A stretch of 64,000 bases of DNA from Epinephelus fuscoguttatus (Eukaryota; Chordata; Actinopteri; Perciformes; Serranidae): positions 13,784,428-13,848,427 of the forward strand of contig NC_064759.1 of the NCBI RefSeq assembly GCF_011397635.1, in the 5' to 3' direction. The notes beneath the pieces are model-generated. The model had not been told where the DNA came from, made no database searches, and saw nothing but the letters and a program-made list of their open reading frames with translations. Position numbers and translations under genes: made by a program. How positions within the stretch are numbered: the first letter of the stretch is position 1; every line of letters begins with the position of its first letter. Below, piece by piece: positions 31,861 through 41,999 of the stretch.

Positions 31861-33526
31861 TTATATACAGCATAATGTGATGAAATTGATCAATACATTG
31901 ACTCAACCTGTGGGTGAAAAAGTGCAGAACAAGCATGACTTTGCAATAGCTGCGATCTCCATGCCAACTGTAGCTGCCAATGGTTGGGAAAGTTTTTGTG
32001 GACCGACCGACCATCAGAGCGAGCTATAGAGCTGCTGTCAGCATCTAATAAAGCCACTCTGGAGATGGCGTCAGTACCCACTTAATCTCATGTAATTTTT
32101 CCACTATTGCTTGGATTTAGTCCAAATTCACACTAACATCTACCCTACACCTGAAAGCAATTTAAATACCAAAATGTGTATTTATTATAACACTAGAGCC
32201 TTGAGGCTTTGAATACAAAGTTGTCAAAGACAGAAATTTCAATCAATGTTTTTTGATTTTAGGTAATATATTAAGGTATGTTTGTGAATGACTCCAGTTG
32301 TGTATACTGTTTGCAGGCCTGCGTCTGCATTTACATAGAGTATCTTTATTTTCAGGACAAATAAACTTATATTGTGCGTATAGTATTTTTCACACTATAT
32401 ATGATATATCCCCTGCCCGTACAAATTTTGCATATGAATTGTTTTCTATTTTATGTGCAAACAGGCAAAAAAAAGTACCAACACTTCATGTATTCTGGGA
32501 AGAAAAAATTAACTTCGCTTTCACTTGAATTAAGTTAAAAAGCCTCAAAAAACATGTCTGCTTGCATTAAATACACTGCCCAGTTTCGACCCTAAGGTCT
32601 TCATCAGGGTGCAAAAGGGTGGACAGGAGTCAAGCAAACATTATATAAGCTTGGTAGCTACATGTGTTCCTATAACTCATGAATAATTTATAATGTAATG
32701 TATGAAAAACATATGAAACCATCCAGCATTAATGAAACAATACCTGTGTTATGTACACACAGCTCATGATTATATTCAGAATAGGATTGTTTCTGATTTT
32801 TGTTTGAAATGATAAAGAGTCTAAGGGCCTTTTTTCACATGAAGCATTTTGTTAAAGCAGGAAAAGGGTAAACATAAATAAATTATCGATGGCTGAATTC
32901 CATTTAGCTGCTTCAGTCTCAGCATCCCGGCATTGTGGATGCTGGTTCACCATCTCTTACTGGGACACTTGAACTGAATGAAGCTGTTGTTATGTTATTA
33001 GTAATAATTCTGCTGTTCTCACTACGACAAGTCAAAATGTCTGCTGTTAAAAAGCCTTACTGTCATTTTCATTTGCTGCAGTGCTACATGCAGTGTCTGT
33101 GTAGTTTGAAGGTTAAACATGTACCTGCCTCTGTGCAGGACTGAACAAATGTGCATCAGTCTGTGTCCGACAATGTTAAACATATAGATAGTTATAATTA
33201 GGTGTTAAAATATAATGTGTCAGATTTACAGTATGTCTTTATTAAGAGGTTACATAAACTGAACATCCTGTACTGGAGTTTTATTGGAGGACGTGTTCAG
33301 GTTTGAACACGAGGGGGAGCCCTCTCCACGTGACATATGTTAGGCTGGAGCCTAACATGGAAAATCCACCCTAAAACTAAAATTACATGGTGCCATTACT
33401 ATTTTAACTGTTAAATTTGTTACAACCCTGGAACTGCTCCATAGACAGTGAATCACAGAGTTTTACTTTCATCTTCAATCAAATGTAGTCATGTGTATGT
33501 ATGTACGTATGTATGTATATACGCCG
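31861..33526. other. Intergenic stretch
   Basis: No gene recognised. At 32560-32640 a phrase GACCCTAAGGTCTTCATCAG, frequent in fish repeats, suggests another element fragment. Confidence 0.35.
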
Positions 33527-34060
33527 ATCAGCCAAAACATTAAACCACTGGCGGGTTAAGTGAATAACATTATCATCATCTTGTGACAGTGAAATGCTCT
33601 GTTGGGAAACCTTTGGTCCTGGCATACATATGGATGCTACTTGACACACTCCCACCCAAACACTGTTGCAGACAAAACAAACCCCCTCGTGGCAACAGCA
33701 CTTGTCGATGGCAGTGCCCCCCAGCAGGACAATGGACCATGCCACACCATGAAAACTGCTCGGGAATGACCCCAGGAATGGGACAAAGACCTCAAGTGTC
33801 GACTTTGCCTCCAAATACCCCAATTCCAATCTAGTCGAACATTTGTGCTGGTATCCCAAAGGTACCCCTATCCGTGGTGGGTCCTCTTTGGACCTGACTT
33901 GGTTCTGACCTGTCAAGGAATGGACACAGGACCTCTGGGTGGTGTCCTATAGTGTCATGGGCATCTTTTGAATCCTGTGGGTTGTGAGGTGGGGTACTAG
34001 CACATCCCACTGATGTTTGATCAGACTGGGATTTGGGAAATTTGGAGGCCAGGTCAAAAG
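33527..34060 (+). pseudogene. Decayed Tc1/mariner-type transposase fragment
   Basis: Begins near GATCAGCCAAAACATTAAA, a known element end. In one frame VDGSAPQQDNGPCHTMKTAR matches the second catalytic Asp region (QQDNAPCHT) of a Tc1/mariner transposase, and PPNTPIPI in another frame matches the PPxSPDLNPIE block. Frameshifts and stops show it is dead. Confidence 0.65.
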
Positions 34061-34493
34061 CCTAAAGTCTGTGAGTTCACGTGAGTCCATCGCTATGTCA
34101 TTGTCAATGAAACTGCTGTAAATTGCCGCTCAATTGGTTCACTAATTAAACATTTAAAGCATTGATTCTGGCTAGTTACTAATAGATAATGATAGTTTTA
34201 ATACTTTTTTGGCCACTCTATTACTGAAATATCACTCCTTAAGAACTTTTTTTTTTTATTATTTTCTCTTACCATGTTTATTGTTATTCACCTAAATGCT
34301 AAACTGGCAATTAAGACTGACTCTGATTCAAATTGTGATTTTAGGGTGGATTTCCCCCTTTAACTCTCCAGCCAGAGTCTTCTGATCTAGATTACATCAC
34401 ACTCAGGAGTCAAGAATAAACTTAAAACATTAAAATAAAACTGCAAAAGGTTACATCACTTACTGCACTGTGTATGGCGACTGTAGAAGAGCC

Positions 34494-34538
<45 letters not shown>
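34494..34538. repeat. (GATA)n microsatellite
   Basis: About 11 GATA units. Confidence 0.97.
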
Positions 34539-34539
<1 letters not shown>

Positions 34540-34540
<1 letters not shown>

Positions 34541-37500
34541 TTTGTTTGTTGTTTTTCCCTTAAACTCCATGATTAATTTTAAGAAGTTGTTGTTTTATTC
34601 AAGTATAAAATGCCTAGTGTCATTTCCTCTAAATAACTTGTTTTCTTGTCTGGACAAATTTTCGCAATCACCTCACGAGGCGACTTCAACAGATTGTGTT
34701 ATTGTCTCCAAACTTCTACCAGGACAGGTCTGTGTCTGCACAGTCATTTGCCTCAGTGGTGACTAATATCCATCACATGAGCTCAGATCTCTGGCACTAT
34801 AAAGCCACACTTTTATTTGTTCTCCTCCTCCTCTGTCTGCCTCCCTGCTCCATGTATTCACACTGTGTACCGACCCGCTCAAACGTGAAGCACTTCAGCC
34901 AAATTATGCAACAGCAGTAACCCTCGCCGGCCTCCCATTGGCTGCTCGGCGTTCCATCTGGAGGCGTGGTTAGAAGGCATTCTGGCACGCTATTGGTTGA
35001 TTCTGTACAGGGGGCGTGTCGTCTGATTTCATTCACAAATCTAGCAGCAGAGCATCTCTCCGACATGTGAAGATCCCTCTGTTTATACTGATGAACACAT
35101 GTCCCGGCTCCGAAAATGTGAGCGAGCGGAAAACGCTGCAGCGTCGGCAGGAGATGGGGTGTGACTGCTTTTCAGTAGACGTCGCTGTTTGTAGTGATTA
35201 ATGGTCAAAATATATGTTTATATACAGCATAATTAATCCTTTGAATTTAAAAAGCAATCATTTAATAGTGCCCTACTGCTCCTGCTTCCCATGAAATATG
35301 AACTGCAGCCTACTTTTCAGGCATTAGACATATGCAGCTATACACTTGAACATTAGAAAGAGAATTTATCTTTCATTTTGCTCCTTTGTCGAAGTTGTTT
35401 TACTATAGTATGTCAGTAATAGCTTAATTTAGGGTGTAGAAGAAGAAAGGCTGAACACAGCAGCAGTATGCAACTGTTTCCCAGCTGTCCTGGTTTCCAG
35501 GTGAAACATGATCCGCCGCTGGGCCTCTGCAACAAGAGTGGGGAGAGACAGTTTACAGTTTAGTCTCTCTTTAGGCCTCTGTCTTCCCTCAAGCGGATCA
35601 GATTTCTGTTGTGGTGTCTCACTCTGGCCACACCTGCTCATGCGTTTGGCCTCAGAGGAACTCTCTCACTCCCTGAGCGTTCACATACTTTCACAATGAG
35701 TTTCCAGACAAACCTCTCCTGGGTAAAGTCAATTTCGAAACATTAAATAAATATGACATTCAATACGGCTGAGTTTCACCAAGCTTGTCAGCTTTGTCCT
35801 GACATGAACTATAGGATTGTTTACCGTGCCGGCCTGCATGTCACCTGAGGACACATGCCTCAGCTGCGAATCTACAAATCATTCACACCGTATTGTAACT
35901 TCAGAGGCAACATATCTGGTTTTAATCCAGATCTGTCACCTTGAGTAACCCAACAGAGGAAAGCTGTATTTTCCATACCAGGGACCAGTTTGATGCTTTG
36001 CACTCTGACCCACTTCATCGACAAAAGCACCACCCATAGGCTTAGGCTGTTCACTCCTATTGAATTCTCAAGCATGTCAATACAAGGGGACGATAATGAG
36101 AGGAGGATGGTGAGACGAAAACCAGGTGGGGGATGGGACGAGTGGGAGATGGAAATGATGGGGGTGGTCTTCAAACTCCATGAACTCAAAGCAGGTTCAC
36201 TGGGTTCATGTGCTGCAGAGGAATGCTGTGGGGGATGGAGGGCTTTCTCTATTGACCCTGGTCCTTGTAACATATACACAAACAGAAACCTGTCCCTTGG
36301 TTTACTATTACCTCAGGTTAACCATTGTTGTGTTTTGACAATAAGAGGCCCGGATGCTCACCAGGTGATGAGGTGACTAAGTGGTGGTGCAATGCTACAA
36401 GCTCAAAGACAAGTATTGTCAATCAGGCAAGGACACTGCTTGTTGTGTATGTGTTGAGGAGTGGGTTCAGTGGGTTCATGTGTATGTTGTATGTATAGAG
36501 GGGGAAGGGCAGCCCCTTCATCCCTGACTCTGTCATGCAAGGCGCTTAGAGGCATCCACCACTCCTCATGCATTAACCTGACATTTCTACATCTAAAAAT
36601 ACCAGTAAAGCCAGCATAATAACTGACCTTCAATAAGGTCTTACGAGGAGAGGACATACCAAAACACATGATGAGTATGGGACAGGAAAATGTGTGTTTG
36701 TGTGTGTGGTCTATACATATACTGCACTACACGTTGGGGGTCACTGGGTTCACTGTGTAGTAACCTTAAGTGAGGGGGAGGCTGTGACAGAGCCATAAAT
36801 CACGGACCTAGAAACTGAGTTGCTGCATTCTGGTCAAATCCCTGTCACTTACATTTTGATGCATTACAGTTTAACAGCAGAGCCACAATGACACAACACA
36901 GGATAAAATATGACATTGGTAATTAAACAAAATGAAATTTGATTGTTTCATTCATCTTTTAATTCCTGTCTTTAGCCACATTTTCCAATTATTCGACACT
37001 GACATTATTTTTTCAGACAGGTTTAGGGATGTTTACACTTCATATTTGAGTCACAGAGCCTGTTTGTCAGCTTAACTTACAGGACAAGTGAAGGAAATGC
37101 AACCATGACCATTGTGTGAGCCAAGCTGTGTCAGAAAGGGTTAAGGAATTATGGAATAATAGCTCGACCTGTTCCCAGCAACGCTGCATAACCCGAGCCA
37201 ATAAATATAATATTCCTGGCCTGTTCCTGTAAATGTCACATTTTATAGGTGTCTTCTCCAATAGGATCTTCAAGTAAGGAATGGGCTTATTGATGATTAG
37301 CTAAACCCTTTGGAGAGCCTGAGAAAAGTAGGATGAAGCCATGATGGCAAGGGCGTAAGCTTGATTTCAACACTCATCAATAGACTTCATTGTCTGCATT
37401 CTGGTGAAATTGTATGCACCAATTTACGGTGGAAATGTCTTCATTTTGTCAAAATGGAAGTCTTCTGCTACTTTGTTTGTATGGGGGGAGACAAATCCAT

Positions 37501-37700
37501 CCCACCCTACTCGCCAAAAAAATCTACGGCCATGCATTGAGGTGTGTATTAGCATAACTGGTTAAAAAAGTTGAATGATGTCACTGAATCAAACAGGGGG
37601 ATTGAGACATGGATGGATTACTGAACGCGCCTAACAGGCACAGGCCAAGAGGTCAAAAGTGTCAGAGGCCCACCTGCCCTTCACCTGCTAAAATGCTGCT
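34540..37700. other. Intergenic stretch
   Basis: About 3.1 kb without a recognised gene. Frames of 120-135 codons at about 35870-36380 overlap on both strands and resemble no family I know. Phrases at 37340-37500 suggest another dispersed repeat. Confidence 0.4.
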
Positions 37701-37719
37701 CAAATTACCACATACTGTT

Positions 37720-38035
37720 CAGGAAGAGACACAAAATGACCTCAAAGAGACACAAAAGGGCCTGATGGTGAAAATTCTCTGTCATCCAGGTCACGTTAAT
37801 CTTAAGTGCTATATCGTAGGCAACTGGACTTGCTCATGAAACTCAAGGAAGTCCAGCTGCCTATGATATAGCACTTAAGAACACAAAAAGACCACAGAGA
37901 CATGCAAAGGAACTGTAAAGATACACAAAATAACTACAAAAAAGGGACAAAACAACCACAGAGAAACACAAAAACACAAATATACATAACAATGACAAAG
38001 AGACACAAAACCAATAGCAGGTAACACCACCACAA
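37720..38035. repeat. Degenerate minisatellite (CACAAA-rich) split by a hairpin element
   Basis: Units like AGACACAAAATGACC recur before 37770 and after 37880. Between them sits a hairpin-bearing insert. Confidence 0.6.
37801..37879. repeat. 31-bp hairpin (snap-back element)
   Basis: The arms 37801-37831 and 37849-37879 are reverse complements with two mismatches, starting CTTAAGTGCTATATC, around a 17-nt loop. Confidence 0.88.
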
Positions 38036-38263
38036 AGTAAATGGTAGCCCTGTTTACACTGCCTGTTTACACTACTGTTCGAGGTGGGAATATTGTGCTG
38101 TTATGCCGCCTCACAGTTCTGTGTAAAAGGTATGATCACAGAATGGGGGGAAAGAGTTGTCTCTCCTTTAAGCCGGCAGTGGAGGTCGTAACAGCGCTGA
38201 AACAGTGTGTGGATAAAAGGGACAGCTGGCAGGATGAGACAAAGGGCACTCACCGCAGGTAGA

Positions 38264-38600
38264 TTCAAAATGCAGCTAGTAGCAGTTAGCAGCTAACTCA
38301 AAGAAGAAGTACAGCAGCAGATAATGGCCTCAAACTGGGGAAACAATGAGGTCTGGGTGCTCCTTACCCTCCGAGCAGAGGGCAAAGTCAGCCGCCATAT
38401 ACCAGAGACCATAAATGATTGTTATTACCATGTTATGCCATTGTTAATGTTTAGAGAGCGCTGCTGGTGCGTATGTTATATGACACTCCAGAGGCTGAGG
38501 CTATTGTGTTACATGTCACGCCTCTTTTGCTTCCAGGATGTCGGCATGCTGTCGAAAATCACACAGTGATTTGGTGCTGTTTAAAAATGCAAAGATGGGG
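38264..38600 (+). pseudogene. Transposon-like fragment with a Myb/SANT-like start
   Basis: The frame at 38324 begins MASNWGNNEVWVLLTLRAEG, resembling the trihelix/Myb-like DNA-binding domain that accompanies Harbinger-type transposases (W, then E-V-LL). It soon decays. The assignment is tentative. Confidence 0.35.
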
Positions 38601-38779
38601 TAGAGAAGGAACTTCTCAGCAACCCTGAAGCTCAATCTCTGTATAAACAGGGTTTAAGTCTGTGTGTCTTGCCCCTATGTATATGAGAGGTGGTGGGGGC
38701 TTTTGCATATCTGCGCCCAGGAGTTCACTGTCTCATAATCTGCCCATGGATACAGATGTTGCCTGGAGACTGACTCTGG

Positions 38780-39130
38780 TGATGGTCCTCCACATGAAAA
38801 TAACTATTGTAGAAAGCTTTGAATCAAAATACACAATGTTGAAAATCCAAAGAGCAGCCTGCATCCACAGAAATCTGTCTGTCCTTTGTTACGGAGTAGA
38901 GGAGGTGTAGATTGAGTAGAGGAAGTGTAAATTGTATCAAGCTTGTACCAAAAGACATTTATGCAGGCACGGGGGCAGGTTTCATAACATCTTTGGGGGG
39001 GGGTATACACTGTCTGAAATGGGGGATTTGGGGATCCTTCCTCAGGAAATGTTCAGCATCACACGCTTAATGTGCTGCATTCAGGTGCCTTTTCTGCATC
39101 AGTTTATGGTGTAAAAGTCTGTACTTTTGC
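38780..39130. repeat. Dispersed repeat, inverted relative of 18320-18680
   Basis: CTGCATCCACAGAAATCTGT, CAAGCTTGTACCAAA and TGCCTTTTCTGCATCA mirror sequences of the intronic copy in ca14 in the same inverted order. Confidence 0.6.
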
Positions 39131-39394
39131 TGTTTTCATGTTTTTACTGAGGGGCTACAAATGCATGTGCTCTAAATGTTGAGGGGTGCGTGTCCCCTGT
39201 GTCCCCCATCCTTTGATTTATGGGCTGCTTCTTATCTGGTTAGAGGTCTGTAGTCCTCCTCAGTCACGAGAAGTCATCTCAGTCTAGCTGGTGTTCATTA
39301 GCTCTGCATGCATTTCTTTGATTGCACCCCATCAGTAGTGGCTGGGTTGCATAAGGTTTTAGTGCGCGAGTGATTTTATGTTTTGGTAGTGAGT

Positions 39395-39780
39395 GTGAGG
39401 GGGCGGGGCCATAAATCCAGCTCACATCAGACGCATAGAACATATTGTGCATCTCTGGGGCCGACGCCGTAGCGCGTGCGTGTGTTTACACCCGCTCGTT
39501 GTAGTAGAGCAGCCCAGCCCCAGCACCACGCACACGGGCGACACGAGTGGGCAGGACCGTGAGTGCCCGCGTCGCCGTCCAATCAGCGACTCGTAAAGCA
39601 ATCACTGGCTGGAAGTGGCGGCCAATGGCGCGCGACACCGCCGGGCCGGCAGCCAATGGAATGCGCGCAAAACGTGGGCACGTGGATCCGCGCACATGTT
39701 GACGCTCGTAAACTGCCGAGAGAAAGAGCCAGCAAAGACACAAACCGATGAGCGGCCGTGCCGGGCGGTGTGTGTGAGCG
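39395..39780 (+). promoter_or_regulatory. ciart: ciart promoter: GC box, three CCAAT boxes, E'-box/E-box pair
   Basis: CpG-rich sequence before the noncoding first exon. A GC box GGGGCGGGGCC lies near 39400. CCAAT boxes lie near 39578, 39622 and 39652. CACGTG is at 39679-39684, and AACGTG (the reverse of the E'-box CACGTT) at 39671-39676, two bases upstream. CIART is known to be driven by CLOCK-BMAL1 through E-boxes in mammals, so clock control is likely here. No clear TATA box. Confidence 0.7.
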
Positions 39781-39942
39781 TGTGTGTGTGTGTGACAGAG
39801 AGAGAGAGAGCGCTGAGGCTGGACGCCCCGATGCTGCTCCAGCTCCGGAGTGCGCACTGACGGATCTGTTTCATCAAAGTGGGAGATTGAGCCGTTAACG
39901 ACTGTTTGTGGCAGCTGCTGGTTTTATCTGACATTACTGAAG
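39760..39942 (+). other. ciart: ciart noncoding exon 1 (5' UTR, start approximate)
   Basis: Ends with CATTACTGAAG before a strong donor GTGAGTAG at 39943. The start is a guess from the promoter elements. It would splice over 1.7 kb to the acceptor at 41654-41655, two bases before the ATG. Confidence 0.6.
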
Positions 39943-41209
39943 GTGAGTAGCGACGTTTTTTGTTGTTTCATGGCTGTTTGATTCCCGAAGTTGGCGAGCT
40001 AGCCTAAAGGAATTTCCTGTCCCGCTGTATCCTGTGTGTGCGTCCGGTAATATCTGTTAATCCTGCCAAAATATAGCCATTCTCACGTGGCTTTGTTCCA
40101 TCTATTCATCTAGATCGCTACTATATCACTATAAGGCTTTTATACTGGCAGATCATTACATTAATAAAACATATTTCCCCTTGTATTTAATATTTACCTT
40201 ACTGTCATGCCATCCATGCCATTATTACATGTATTTTAAATGATTTAGCTTTGTTAGAAACGTCCGGAACATTATGTATGACACTGAAAGTTCCTGTGGT
40301 GGGCATCGTGGTGCGCAGACACAGACACAGGCAGCCAACACCTGAGACGCAGCCTCATGGTCCATGCCTACCTGTGCAGACTGCACCATCACCTCCACCT
40401 CTGCCCCATTCCACCCACTCCACCTCCTGCATCCCCATCCCATCCATTACAGGCTATGAATTAAATCAGAGTGGGCGTGGGGGAATTAATAATACAGTCC
40501 ATGGTGAATCACAGTGGACTATTTCTCATATTGGTATCACTTTGATTGTGCAGATGCATGTAAACAATGTGACATTTGTGTTTTTAAGAGGCAACAGCAC
40601 GCCTGAAGGGAAGCCAACCATCAGGGGGGAATTAAATGTGAATGGCTTGTTGGAAATATTCCTGAACTCAACGCCACGCTGCAAAAAAAATCTGTCAGTC
40701 TCCTTTGTCTGAGAGCAAGTTTCGACTTTATCTCCCGTATAGATAAAAGCTGTGTGTGTACTTGTAGTGTTTGCCTGTGACCCCTCCAATTTCCCCCTCT
40801 GTGTTGGTGGGATCAGAGACCAGCAGGCACTCAGAGATTACAGAGAGTGAAAGGAAAGGAAAAAGACAGACGAGAGAGAGAGAGAGGAAGAGAGGCACAT
40901 GGCCTGAGATACAGAATGTAAAATGTGAGTAAGAGAGGAAGAAGAGGAGGAGGAGGAGGAGGAGGAGGGCTGGTCTGTGGAAGAGGAAAGGAAGAGGAGC
41001 ACCAGGCTTGTGTGCATAACGAACAGGATGAGCCGAAGGCAGAGCAGGGAGAGATGAGAGGCATACAGAAATACAGCCGTAGAGGAAGAGGTTTGTGTGT
41101 GTGTGTATATGTGTGTGTGTGAATCCAAGGGGGGATGGAGAGCAAGCCCGAGACAGAGAGGAGAGACGGAGAGGAGGGGCTAGAGAGAGCACCAGAGGCA
41201 GTGGGAGAG

Positions 41210-41212
<3 letters not shown>

Positions 41213-41252
<40 letters not shown>
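41213..41252. repeat. (GA)n microsatellite in ciart intron 1
   Basis: About 20 GA units. Also in this intron are an AGG tract near 40938-40970 and GT units near 41095-41120. Confidence 0.96.
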
Positions 41253-41253
<1 letters not shown>

Positions 41254-41657
41254 GGCCTATTCTGATTTCACTACTCTACAAGCTCCCATCCCCCTCACAT
41301 TTTACTCTCCTCTCCAGTCTCCAATCTCCTCAATGGGAGCCAGACATGCACTACCATTGTGTGCCTACTGCCTACCCCCAGTCCCACTCTGCACCATGTT
41401 AAACTAGGGCACTGGTATACCCACCATTTTGAGTAATTGGGGTTATTATTTTTGGGAGTGTGATAGGGGGGAAAATATGGAGTGTTGCCAAACAGAAAGC
41501 CGTTCCTTGCTGTGATTTTGTTTCCCTGCCTTTCACTTCTTGTCTGTCTGCCTCTCACTCTAGTAACAACTTGCTGGTTTTGAGCGTTCAGCCTGTTTTT
41601 TTTCTGTCTAAGCTGAATCAACCGATACAATAACCCTGTGCTTCTGCCCCAACAGCA

Positions 41658-41999
41658 ATGCAGTCCCAGGGCAGCACTTCCTCTCAGCCCTCCTTTGATT
41701 CCCTGAGCTCCAGCGACAGTCTCTTGTTCAGCGACTCTGAGCAGGCGGAAGACGACACAGACGTCTTCCTGACAGACAGCTCTTCCTCTGTCATCATCGG
41801 CGGCGTGGGCGGGGCTACAGCCAGTGGAGACAGAGGATCAGAGAGCCCTGGGTCCCAGTGGACGTGCGACGGCTTCACAGATAAAGAGGAAGAGGAGGAG
41901 TCGTACAGGTCGGAGAGCGCCGGCAAGGCAGCTCACATCGAGACTGATCCAGGACGCCAGATCCCAAAATCACAGGGAGACCTGCTCTTTGCTCAAAAG
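41658..41999 (+). CDS. ciart: ciart coding exon 1
   Basis: Residues 1-114. The ATG is two bases after acceptor CCCCAACAG. A Ser-rich and acidic N terminus is followed by GDLLFAQK. Phase 0 end, donor GTAAGG. Confidence 0.92.

Noticed and set aside
35872..36376. Frames of 128-135 codons on both strands
   Set aside because: They overlap on opposite strands, have no recognised domain and no supporting splice sites.
24500..39400. aph1a between ca14 and ciart
   Set aside because: No multi-membrane-segment exons with APH1 motifs were seen; only transposon fragments.
40728..41407. Overlapping frames on both strands near ciart exon 1
   Set aside because: Generated by GA, AGG and GT tracts in ciart intron 1.
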